Origin: Bacteroidetes bacterium UBA3022
GTDB lineage: Bacteria > Bacteroidota > Bacteroidia > Chitinophagales > BACL12
Direction of reading: 5' to 3'
Length of the DNA stretch: 8,477 nt
Assembly: GCA_002346225.1 (NCBI GenBank)
Contig: DDYY01000029.1
Coordinates: forward strand, 1-8,477
Below the pieces are notes generated by a model. That model saw only the letters and a list, made by a program, of their open reading frames with translations. It made no database searches and had not been told where the DNA came from. Numbering within the stretch: the first letter of the stretch is position 1; each line of letters begins with the position of its first letter. Both the position numbers and the translations under genes were made by a program. Shown piece after piece: positions 1 through 6,957 of the stretch.

Positions 1-1086
1 GAATTGCGCAATCTACACAGCAGGGAACTGCGGCTCCGCATCATCGACGAGCTGCCCTTTCAACTGCAGGAAAGAAATCATCAGCTGGAGCTCACGCTTC
101 CCGGAAACGGACATTACAGTGCACGCTACACGGTGCGTCCCTTTCAACGCGGCGCTTATACATTCCATAATATCAACATATATGTTTCCGGCATCATTGG
201 TTTTATGGAAGCCCGGCAATCAGTGCCTGCCCAACATACTGTTAAGGTGTACCCTTCCGTACTGCAAATGAAGCGCTTTGCCTTACACACCCTGCAGCGG
301 ATTTCCTTTTTTCAGGGCGTCAAGAAAATGCGGCGCATCGGCCACAGTTATGAATTTGAACAGATCAAGCAATATGTTTCCGGCGATGATATCCGCTCCA
401 TCAACTGGAAAGCCACCGGCAGAACTGGGACCCTGATGGTCAATCACTTTGAGGACGAAAAGGCGCAACAGGTTTATTGCATCATCGATAAGAGCCGCAA
501 CATGAAGATGCCTTTTCAGCAGCTCACGCTGATGGATTACGCCATCAATGCCAGCCTGGTGATTGCCAATACCGCCATCAGAAAACAAGACAAGGCCGGC
601 TTGATTACCTTCTCCGACAAGATCGACGCCATGCTCGCAGCCGACCGCCACGCAGGCCATATGCGGCGCATACTGGAAACCCTGTACAATGAACAGGAAC
701 GCTTTACAGAAGCCAGTTTCGACCAGCTTTTCCTTGCTGTGCGAAAGGTAGTAAAAGTGCGCAGCCTTATGTTCCTGTTCACCAATTTTGAAAGCCAATA
801 TGCGCTGGAACGCGTGATACCTGTTTTGCGGAAGCTGAACAAACTCCACCTGCTGGTAGTAGTATTCTTTTTGAACGATGAAGTGCGCCAATACGGGGAA
901 ACAACACCTTCCAATACGGAGGAAATTTTCCTGACGACCATGGCCCGGAAGTTTTCCATGGACAAGGAATACATTGCACAACAATTGACTCAATACGGCA
1001 TCCAAAGCATCTGCACCACACCGGAAGAACTTACAATTAATACCCTCAACAAATACCTGGAACTCAAGTCTAAGGGGATGATTTGA
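1..1086 (+). CDS. DUF58 domain protein (VWA-like), 5'-truncated by window edge
   Basis: C-terminal 361 residues of a DUF58-family protein. The frame is open from base 1, so the true start lies upstream; the TTG at 4 is not a credible start. Numbering from base 1, the DUF58 signature is clear: GDDIR at about 128-132, then INWKATGR at about 134-141, and LMVNHFEDE just after. A von Willebrand A-like fold follows, with strand VYCIIDKSRNM (about 158-168) and a later strand LMFLFTNFES. The family usually has about 80 more N-terminal residues with membrane segments, which are missing here. DUF58 genes commonly sit beside moxR-type AAA ATPase genes, and the pair is thought to act in envelope or complex-assembly functions; the exact role is not established. 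The MIDAS motif is D-x-S-x-N instead of D-x-S-x-S, so metal binding may be weakened. The stop TGA lies one base from the stop of the convergent RDD gene. The family call is firm and the function uncertain. Confidence 0.9.
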   Translation, partial: ELRNLHSRELRLRIIDELPFQLQERNHQLELTLPGNGHYSARYTVRPFQRGAYTFHNINIYVSGIIGFMEARQSVPAQHTVKVYPSVLQMKRFALHTLQRISFFQGVKKMRRIGHSYEFEQIKQYVSGDDIRSINWKATGRTGTLMVNHFEDEKAQQVYCIIDKSRNMKMPFQQLTLMDYAINASLVIANTAIRKQDKAGLITFSDKIDAMLAADRHAGHMRRILETLYNEQERFTEASFDQLFLAVRKVVKVRSLMFLFTNFESQYALERVIPVLRKLNKLHLLVVVFFLNDEVRQYGETTPSNTEEIFLTTMARKFSMDKEYIAQQLTQYGIQSICTTPEELTINTLNKYLELKSKGMI

Positions 1087-1087
1087 T

Positions 1088-1522
1088 TCACTGGTCTTCT
1101 ACCACGTAAGTGCGCGCAATCATATCGTGCAAAGCCCGGCGTTTGCTGTTGAATAGTATGAGGATAAAGCCAATGAGCAACATAAAAGCCGACAAGATCT
1201 TTGCCAGGTTGCGGATGACAGACGTTCCGGTACTGATGCGCTGGCCCTGTTCATCCACTACCTTGATATGCATGAGTTGCTTGCCGATAGTAGCCTGACT
1301 GGCCCCGGATTCCAGCAGGATAAAATACAGCAGACTGAACAGGTTGCCAAACCAGAGGATACTGCTTCCGGTATCATTGAAGGGCACACCAAACAGCAGA
1401 CTCACCAACCAGCGAAACACCAGCAACAGTACTCCGTCAATCAGATAAGCCATAAGGCGGGAGCCAAAAGAGGCATATAAAAAGGGACCTCTCTCACTTT
1501 GGATATCATCCAATATAATCAT
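1088..1522 (-). CDS. RDD family integral membrane protein
   Basis: A 144-residue RDD-family membrane protein of unassigned function. The defining charged residues are visible: Arg22 and Asp29 in SRLMAYLIDG at the start of helix 1, and Asp133 in RRALHDMIARTYVV near the C-terminus. Three hydrophobic segments can be seen, at about residues 25-45, 55-70 and 108-124. The motif ATIGKQLMHIKVVDEQG between helices 2 and 3 is also typical of the family. I chose the ATG at 1522 because it leaves the short N-terminal extension usual for the family and has AGGAG just before it, though only one base away. In-frame ATGs at 1540 and 1576 are possible alternatives; the 1540 one adds six residues. RDD genes are often found next to DUF58/moxR loci in Bacteroidota, which agrees with the neighbour. 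The gene is divergent from the FKBP gene with 66 nt between starts. Some RDD proteins have been linked to ion transport, but nothing here shows that. Confidence 0.85.
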   Translation of the reverse strand: MIILDDIQSERGPFLYASFGSRLMAYLIDGVLLLVFRWLVSLLFGVPFNDTGSSILWFGNLFSLLYFILLESGASQATIGKQLMHIKVVDEQGQRISTGTSVIRNLAKILSAFMLLIGFILILFNSKRRALHDMIARTYVVEDQ

Positions 1523-1561
1523 ACTCCTAAAGTAATGCATTTTTATGGTTGCGGGATATTG

Positions 1562-1569
1562 TATTTTTG
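1562..1569 (+). promoter_or_regulatory. Bacteroidota -7 promoter element for the FKBP gene
   Basis: TATTTTTG matches the Bacteroidota -7 consensus TAnnTTTG at every fixed position. It ends 19 bases before the ATG at 1589, which would give a leader of roughly 15 nt. No good -33 TTTG is seen at the usual spacing; only a T-rich stretch near 1541-1544 could serve. The box lies in the 66-nt gap between divergent genes (1523-1588), so the RDD promoter must share this space. No equally good box was found for RDD: TACTTTAG (1534 down to 1527, minus strand) is one mismatch away. Confidence 0.6.
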
Positions 1570-1588
1570 CAGGCAAAACAATAAGCTC

Positions 1589-2263
1589 ATGCGCTATCTG
1601 ACTATTTTATCCCTGTCCCTGATACTTTTCGCCTGTAACAACAGCGCTTCCGTTTCGGAGGCTGAACTAACCACCGACATCGACTCAGTCTCCTATGCTC
1701 TGGGAGTCAATATTGGAAGCTCACTGCTGCAGCAGGGCGCCGGTGACCTGGATTTTGAACTGATGCTGGCAGCAGCCGAACGCGCGTACGCGGGAGACAC
1801 CGCTATGCTTATGAGTGCCCAGCAAGCCAATGTATACCTCAGCGAATTCTTCAAGCGGAAACAAAGAGAAGCTACTATGAAGACTCTTGAAGAAGGACGT
1901 GCCTTTCTGGAAGAGAACAAGCAACGCCCGGGTGTAGTGACCACAGCATCAGGACTGCAATACGAAGTGTTGAGTTCCGGCAGCGGCATCTCTCCTGTGA
2001 TGGGTGATTCTGTTACTTTTCATTACACCGGTTCTTTCATCAACGGAGAAATTTTCGAAACATCCATTGGAAGGGAACCTGCAAAGTCAAAAATCGGCGG
2101 ACTGATGCGCGGATGGAATGAAGCCCTGCAACTGATGAAAGAAGGCGATAAATGGAAACTTTACATTCCCTCTGAACTGGCTTACGGCTCCATGAGCGGT
2201 GGCGTTATTCCTCCGAACTCTACCCTGATATTCGAGGTGGAATTAATAGCGGCGAAGAAGTAA
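1589..2263 (+). CDS. FKBP-type peptidyl-prolyl cis-trans isomerase, lipoprotein, Mip-like
   Basis: A 224-residue lipoprotein that should catalyse cis-trans isomerisation of prolyl bonds to help fold envelope proteins. The start at 1589 gives a lipoprotein signal peptide with lipobox LFAC and acylated Cys16; the frame is open further upstream but the signal peptide decides the start. Residues about 28-115 form the helical FKBP_N (Mip-type) dimerisation domain, including DSVSYALGVNIG. Residues about 122-222 form the FKBP domain, with HYTG (Tyr146), Phe156, RGW (Trp176), LYIPSELAYG (Tyr199), VIPPNSTLIFEVEL (Phe215). The active site departs from the usual form: FDSS is FETS (Glu157), the conserved Phe in the P-A-x-F segment is Ser167, and the VI before x-G-W is LM. 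The lipid anchor suggests the periplasmic or outer face of a membrane; residues after Cys16 do not match a strong surface-export signal. Activity may be reduced or its specificity changed. Confidence 0.92.
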   Translation: MRYLTILSLSLILFACNNSASVSEAELTTDIDSVSYALGVNIGSSLLQQGAGDLDFELMLAAAERAYAGDTAMLMSAQQANVYLSEFFKRKQREATMKTLEEGRAFLEENKQRPGVVTTASGLQYEVLSSGSGISPVMGDSVTFHYTGSFINGEIFETSIGREPAKSKIGGLMRGWNEALQLMKEGDKWKLYIPSELAYGSMSGGVIPPNSTLIFEVELIAAKK

Positions 2264-2276
2264 CCTTTTGATGTGT

Positions 2277-2292
2277 GGATGACAAAGCATCC
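2277..2292 (+). terminator. Weak hairpin after the FKBP gene, possible terminator
   Basis: GGATG (2277-2281) and CATCC (2288-2292) form a perfect 5-bp stem with a 6-nt loop, followed by TTAACTTT. It begins 13 bases after the FKBP stop. The stem is short and the T run is broken, so this is a weak candidate for an intrinsic terminator; it could equally be chance or an operator-like site ahead of the next gene. Confidence 0.3.
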
Positions 2293-2314
2293 TTAACTTT
2301 CGCTTAACATCAAA

Positions 2315-2322
2315 TATCTTTG
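2315..2322 (+). promoter_or_regulatory. Bacteroidota -7 promoter element for the lamin-tail gene
   Basis: TATCTTTG is a perfect match to TAnnTTTG. It ends only 7 bases before the ATG at 2330, so transcription would start within a few bases of the start codon. A TTAAC at 2293-2297 sits about 19 bases upstream, where a -33 TTTG-type element is expected, but the match is poor. With its own promoter, the gene need not depend on readthrough from the FKBP gene. Confidence 0.6.
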
Positions 2323-2329
2323 TCGGCAG

Positions 2330-3649
2330 ATGAATCGAAAAAATACCCTGCTGGTGCTGCTTCTCGCATGCACGGTGGCAGTAAGTGCACAAACCAGAGG
2401 TGGTTATGAAATAGCCATCACCGAAATCAACTACCATCCCGATAGCAGCTGGCAATCCCAGGACTGGATAGAGCTCTATAATTACGGAGCTTCTGAGATC
2501 GACATCAGCGGGTGGTACCTGAAAGATGAATCTCCGGTGAATGAATACATCTTTCCCTCCGGCACCATCATTCAGCCGGGGCAATACAAAGTGGTGGCAC
2601 AGCGCACCGATACCTTCAGCATGATATACCCTAGTGTAACGGGTGTGCTGGGTCCCTTCGAATACGGACTGGGTAATGGAGGCGGACTCATTCGCTTGTT
2701 GGATGATGCAGGCGTTCCGGTTATTCAGATAGCATATGCCGATACCCTTCCCTGGCCGGTTGCACCGGATGGATTTGGTCCTACGCTGGAAGTGATAGAC
2801 CCCACTGATAATCTCAACGATCCTGAAAACTGGTTCGGTGGATGTGTAGGTGGAAGTCCGGGAGGACCTTATGAGGATTGCAACTACGCCATTCAGGTGA
2901 GTGAAATCAACTATAACTCCATATTTTTCCACGACAGTGGCGACTGGATAGAACTCGTAAACAGCTCTGCTGCACCGGTAGATATCAGCAACTGGCGCAT
3001 TCGCGATGCCAATGACAACAACCAGTACATTATTCCGGAAGGTACCGTGCTGGAACCGGATGCCCACCTGGTGCTCGTACAGGACCTGTTTCAGTTTTTC
3101 ACTTACTACAGCAGCATGGAACCTGTAATCGGTGATCTGGTATTCGGTTTTTCCGGACAAGGTGATGCACTGCGTATTTACGATGCAGATCTGAAACTCC
3201 GCTACGGACTCTTCTACCATGATGATCCACCCTGGCCGGATGATGCTGATGGCAACGGCTATACTTTGGAATTGGTTGACTTCTTCGGCACCCCCAACGT
3301 ACCGGGTGCATGGACATCTGGTTGTATCTACGGTTCACCGACTACCGCTATTCAGCTGCCCTGCCCTACCAGCATTGAAACGTATACCGCATTACCCTTT
3401 ACAGTGGGTCCGAATCCTTTCAGTAGTTATTTGCTGATAGACCTTTCAGGTATTGGCTTTGCACAAGTGGCGCAGGCCCTTGTCTACGATATATCCGGTC
3501 GTGTGGTCAATAGCATGATTCCTGCGCAGGACCAGTTGGTGTGGGATGGAAACACCTCCAATGGAGCAAGCCTTCCCGCAGGCCTGTATATGTTGCAGGT
3601 ACAGCTTACCGATGGCAGCTACTACGCAGTGCAACTAATTAAGGAATAA
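2330..3649 (+). CDS. Secreted protein with two lamin-tail domains and T9SS type A sorting domain
   Basis: A 439-residue T9SS cargo protein. Residues 1-20 are a Sec signal peptide, probably cut after VSA. Two lamin-tail domain (LTD) repeats follow, at about 26-175 and 186-335. Each starts with an (I/V)xEINY strand, then DWIEL and DISxW, then PxGTxxxP, and each ends in W-x-x-GC-x-x-GSP. A second Cys follows each repeat (Cys172/Cys184 and Cys332/Cys345), suggesting disulfides. The C-terminus, from about residue 357 (FTVGPNPF) through LVYDISGRVV and LPAGLYMLQVQ to the end, is a type A CTD, which directs export across the outer membrane and is removed as the protein is attached to the surface or released. 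No nuclease, protease or other catalytic domain is present, so a binding or structural role is likely; bacterial LTDs often accompany nucleases or surface enzymes. The start follows from the signal peptide. The stop lies three bases from the stop of convergent ribE. Confidence 0.9.
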   Translation: MNRKNTLLVLLLACTVAVSAQTRGGYEIAITEINYHPDSSWQSQDWIELYNYGASEIDISGWYLKDESPVNEYIFPSGTIIQPGQYKVVAQRTDTFSMIYPSVTGVLGPFEYGLGNGGGLIRLLDDAGVPVIQIAYADTLPWPVAPDGFGPTLEVIDPTDNLNDPENWFGGCVGGSPGGPYEDCNYAIQVSEINYNSIFFHDSGDWIELVNSSAAPVDISNWRIRDANDNNQYIIPEGTVLEPDAHLVLVQDLFQFFTYYSSMEPVIGDLVFGFSGQGDALRIYDADLKLRYGLFYHDDPPWPDDADGNGYTLELVDFFGTPNVPGAWTSGCIYGSPTTAIQLPCPTSIETYTALPFTVGPNPFSSYLLIDLSGIGFAQVAQALVYDISGRVVNSMIPAQDQLVWDGNTSNGASLPAGLYMLQVQLTDGSYYAVQLIKE

Positions 3650-3652
3650 GGA

Positions 3653-4249
3653 TTATTGAACGAGGTACTGTCTGATAGCCTGGAGGTAATATTTGGCTGC
3701 AATATCGAATTCTACGTTGACCCTGTCGCCCACCCATAAACTGCTTAGATTGGTGTGCTCCCAGGTGTAGGGAATAATGGCTACGGAGAAACCGGTGGCA
3801 TCTACTGCAGCTACTGTCAGGCTGATACCATTGATGGCTACGGAGCCTTTCTCCACCACATAGCCGGCGTATGCTTCCGGTAAATCGAAGGTAATCCACC
3901 AGCTGCCATCGCGTTCATCGAGCACGAGCAACTCCACCGCAATATCGACATGTCCCTGTACCATATGCCCATCCAGCCGGTCGCCGAGGCGGAGACTGCG
4001 TTCCAGATTGACAGTTTTCCCGGGGGTTAAATCACCCAGATTGGTGCGCTGTAAAGTCTCTTCGATAGCAGTCACCGTATAAGTATCGCCTTCTATAGCA
4101 ACAACCGTCAGGCAAACGCCATTATGCGCCACCGACTGATCTACCTTCAATTCCTGCGCTATAGGGGAAGCAAATGTTATATGGACATTGGTGCCTTCTT
4201 TCTCCAAGCGCACTACCTGCGCCATCCCTTCAATAATACCTGTGAACAT
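3653..4249 (-). CDS. ribE: Riboflavin synthase alpha chain
   Basis: A 198-residue cytoplasmic riboflavin synthase, which dismutates two molecules of 6,7-dimethyl-8-ribityllumazine into riboflavin and 5-amino-6-ribitylamino-uracil, the last step of riboflavin synthesis. Two lumazine-binding barrel repeats are visible: one from MFTGIIE (residues 1-7, with the conserved Phe2) to about 93, and the second from GHMVQGHVD (94-102) onward. Key family motifs are present: NGVCLTV (Cys46), DGHMVQGHVD (His100) and SVAINGISLTV (136-146). Length is typical for the homotrimeric enzyme. AAGG lies four bases before the ATG and may serve as a weak ribosome site. The gene starts five bases after the stop of the large type B surface-protein gene on the same strand, so it is probably transcribed, and perhaps translated, in coupling with it. 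The symbol is ribE in E. coli-style naming (sometimes ribC elsewhere). No FMN riboswitch can be placed in the 5-nt gap. Confidence 0.96.
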   Translation of the reverse strand: MFTGIIEGMAQVVRLEKEGTNVHITFASPIAQELKVDQSVAHNGVCLTVVAIEGDTYTVTAIEETLQRTNLGDLTPGKTVNLERSLRLGDRLDGHMVQGHVDIAVELLVLDERDGSWWITFDLPEAYAGYVVEKGSVAINGISLTVAAVDATGFSVAIIPYTWEHTNLSSLWVGDRVNVEFDIAAKYYLQAIRQYLVQ

Positions 4250-4254
4250 GTGCC

Positions 4255-6957
4255 TTATTCTTGTGAGCGGATTAAATGGATGTAGCCTTTTAAGGGTTCT
4301 TCAACTTTTTGTACACCGGTTACGGTTACTTCAAATACATAACAAACGTAATAATATACACCTTCTTCCAATGTACTACCTGTAACAGAGGAAGTGCCGT
4401 CCCAGTTCAACATTGGGTCGCTGGTTTCAAAAACGAGTGCTCCCCAGCGGTTGAAAATTTTCATATCCACACCATCGATAAAGCGGATGGGCAGAATAGG
4501 CGTATACAAATCATTTGCGCCATCGTTGTTCGGCGTAAATACATTGGGCAGATTATAATCCGAGCAGTTGTCGACACACACCGTATTGCTGAATGCACTT
4601 TCGTTGTAGAAAGAATCTATCGCAGTTACAGCATAGCATCCTGCCAGTGACTCGAGATTCGTATGCTGATAAGTGGTATCATCGGCGAAATTCACGCTAT
4701 CGAGCAGACTAAAGCTACCGCCCTGCATAGGTGAATAATAGATATAGTAACCAATGACATCATCGGCACAGCTGTTATTCGGATTGGTCCACAGCAAATC
4801 ATTTTTCAAATCGGCGGGATCAAAGCTAACGGCATCTTCTTCACAGATATTCGACACCGTCAAATCCGGCGGACAAGGCGCTTCCAGATCGACCGGCACA
4901 TCGCAAATACGCTGTGACAGGTTGATGAGGGTATCATTGGGCAGGGACTCTGCGGTATACTGACCGAAAGCAGTCACGTAGTAGCAATACGTTGCACCAT
5001 TTGCCAGATTAGAGTCGACATAGAAAGGCTCTGCTACAGTGGCAATAGAATCGAATACGTCCGAACCGGTGGGCGTTTCCTTGTAAACCACATAGGAGAA
5101 GTTCTCCCAGGGCACGTCGAAGTTCCAAGATAGTTGAATCCGGTTATCGGCGGGATTCGAACTCAGGAACACTGAGGAAGCATCTTCGGCATCGCCCAGC
5201 ACATTCCCGTTGGATTCAAAGCGAATGGTATAGGCCCACGGACCATCGACTGTATTGATTAATGTATCGATGAGGAAGGTATCAATAATATCTGTAAAGT
5301 TCGTATATTCAAAGAAGGCAACTGTTTCCACCGGCGTACCTACAGTAAAGCCGGGACTTCTTAAAATGGTATAGGTATAAGGGCCAGGGTTCTGCAAGGT
5401 ATCCAGATCGTCAGCTACAGGATTGTACCAGCCCAGGAAGATAGAACCGTTTTCAGTATCCGTATTGCGCACACTCACATGGTTGATAATGGGCAGGTCG
5501 CGTTTGAGCTCCGCACAGGCGTTGTTGGAGGGAAAGCTCTGCACCTCGTTGTAGGTGAAGATGGGAGCCGCCTCGCTGCGCACACCGAATTCAGCCAGCA
5601 CGCGATAGGAATATATTTGTCCGTGTACCACCGAAAAATCACGGTAGCGGTGAAGGGTATCAGTAAACCCAATGCTATCATAGCCAAATCCGGTCAGCCC
5701 GCGCTGACACTCATCGAATTCCAGCGAGTCACAACCCACTTTGCGCCAGATGGAGAAACCTAAAAAGTTATCGGCTCCGTAACAGCTGTAAAGGCTATCC
5801 CAGGTCACCAGAATGGAGTTACCCTGTGCTTCGGCAGCCACGTTCTCAGGTGGTGGTGCTATTACATAGATGATGAGGGCTTCCTGATCGGTCAGCGGCT
5901 CTTCCGAAAACCCTACGGAGTAATCATCTTCCACTTTAAAGATGACGGTGTAAAACTCCTTGCGTATATGGTTACATACGGTATTCCATTCAAAGAAGCC
6001 ATCTACGAAGCCTGTGGATGGTGTGCTGGCAAAATCCGCCGGACTCTCATCCACCACGAAAGGACCTCCGGTAGCCGTCATGGTCAGCGTTTGGGTAACA
6101 TCGGGATCGGTAGCCGTAATGAACAGGTTCAAAGATTGTCCGGCTATGATACAGGTATCGTTCAGCGGCTCAATATTCGGTGCGTTGTTGTTGTTGTCCA
6201 GTACTTCAATCTGCATATCCCTGCTCACCTTGCCCACACATTGCCCGTCGCGGAATTCTTCTATCAGGATGCGAATGACAAAAATTCCCGGCACACAGGG
6301 TGTTTCCCATACAATCTGTCCGGTGAGGGAATCGATGGTAAAAGTATCATCGCAGGAGGTATACTCATCGGGATATTCATACCCCGGAACATTCAGACCG
6401 GGAGCCTGCAAGGGCACCTGCAGGGAGTAGCGCAATACATCGCCGTCGGGATCGAAAGCCCCCGGGTTGTGGGTGAAAATCTGCCCCACGTTCGCAAAGT
6501 CAATCGGCGGATTGGTCAGTTGCACAGAACTGTTGTATCCGTATAATAACTCATCGGGGAAACACAATACCGATTCGAGGTAGAAGGGCACGTTCACCGA
6601 GCCTTCAATATTATCGATGCCATCCACGCGGTTGGGGTCCTGCATATAGATGGTGTACGTGCCTGCTGCATTGTACTGGTGGATGCTGATATAGCGGTTC
6701 TCCTGAATGGTAAAACTGATGGGATTGATATCGGAGCGCGCCACCGTATCGAAATTGCCATCACCGTAATAGATGATAAGCTCATTTCTATCGGCCGGGG
6801 AACCCGGGTCGGTATAGGTAGTGATGGTAAATTCGAAAGTCAGGTCGCCAAGGTAGGTATAGGTTATCTCCCCTGCCCTGTTATGCGTGGCATAAACCAG
6901 AGCCGGAAGGCACATCAATGCCGGTAAAATAAGCCTTAATAGTACATTTCTCTTCAT
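4255..6957 (-). CDS. Large modular secreted protein with FN3/Ig-like domains and T9SS type B sorting domain
   Basis: A 900-residue surface or secreted protein. Residues 1-23 are a signal peptide cut after VYA, giving a mature start of THNRAGEITYTYLG, an opening I recognise from large Bacteroidota surface proteins. Residues about 25-255 look like beta-sandwich domains, including an AFDPDGD cadherin/dystroglycan-like stretch at 167-173. A second such domain spans about 257-367, after an Asn-run linker at 255-258 coded by GTT repeats. Four fibronectin III-like units follow, at about 367-470, 487-600, 602-690 and 692-795. Residues 805-897 form the gliding-motility-associated (type B) CTD: NVFTPNNDG, then FNRWG and NWDG, then EGVYYY. 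Type B CTDs direct T9SS export and surface attachment. Many aspartates suggest calcium binding. No catalytic motif is seen; an adhesin or matrix role is my inference, and the CTD name does not prove a role in gliding. The gene probably heads an operon with ribE. Confidence 0.9.
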   Translation of the reverse strand: MKRNVLLRLILPALMCLPALVYATHNRAGEITYTYLGDLTFEFTITTYTDPGSPADRNELIIYYGDGNFDTVARSDINPISFTIQENRYISIHQYNAAGTYTIYMQDPNRVDGIDNIEGSVNVPFYLESVLCFPDELLYGYNSSVQLTNPPIDFANVGQIFTHNPGAFDPDGDVLRYSLQVPLQAPGLNVPGYEYPDEYTSCDDTFTIDSLTGQIVWETPCVPGIFVIRILIEEFRDGQCVGKVSRDMQIEVLDNNNNAPNIEPLNDTCIIAGQSLNLFITATDPDVTQTLTMTATGGPFVVDESPADFASTPSTGFVDGFFEWNTVCNHIRKEFYTVIFKVEDDYSVGFSEEPLTDQEALIIYVIAPPPENVAAEAQGNSILVTWDSLYSCYGADNFLGFSIWRKVGCDSLEFDECQRGLTGFGYDSIGFTDTLHRYRDFSVVHGQIYSYRVLAEFGVRSEAAPIFTYNEVQSFPSNNACAELKRDLPIINHVSVRNTDTENGSIFLGWYNPVADDLDTLQNPGPYTYTILRSPGFTVGTPVETVAFFEYTNFTDIIDTFLIDTLINTVDGPWAYTIRFESNGNVLGDAEDASSVFLSSNPADNRIQLSWNFDVPWENFSYVVYKETPTGSDVFDSIATVAEPFYVDSNLANGATYCYYVTAFGQYTAESLPNDTLINLSQRICDVPVDLEAPCPPDLTVSNICEEDAVSFDPADLKNDLLWTNPNNSCADDVIGYYIYYSPMQGGSFSLLDSVNFADDTTYQHTNLESLAGCYAVTAIDSFYNESAFSNTVCVDNCSDYNLPNVFTPNNDGANDLYTPILPIRFIDGVDMKIFNRWGALVFETSDPMLNWDGTSSVTGSTLEEGVYYYVCYVFEVTVTGVQKVEEPLKGYIHLIRSQE

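Noticed and set aside
283..1005. A 240-codon open frame on the minus strand opposite the DUF58 gene
   Set aside because: The composition is odd and no family is recognisable, while the plus strand clearly encodes DUF58 over the whole range.
2243..3220. A 325-codon open frame on the minus strand, antisense to the lamin-tail gene
   Set aside because: It lacks a recognisable domain, signal or promoter, and its translation looks like a shadow of the opposite coding strand. The plus-strand gene has a signal peptide, two LTD repeats and a CTD.
6184..6198. Short GTT trinucleotide run as a phase-variable microsatellite
   Set aside because: It has only four exact units, changes would stay in frame, and it encodes an Asn linker between domains of the surface protein.
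5968..6546. Open frames of 192 and 156 codons on the plus strand inside the large type B gene
   Set aside because: They overlap each other and lie wholly inside a well-supported 900-codon gene; no start context or domain supports them.
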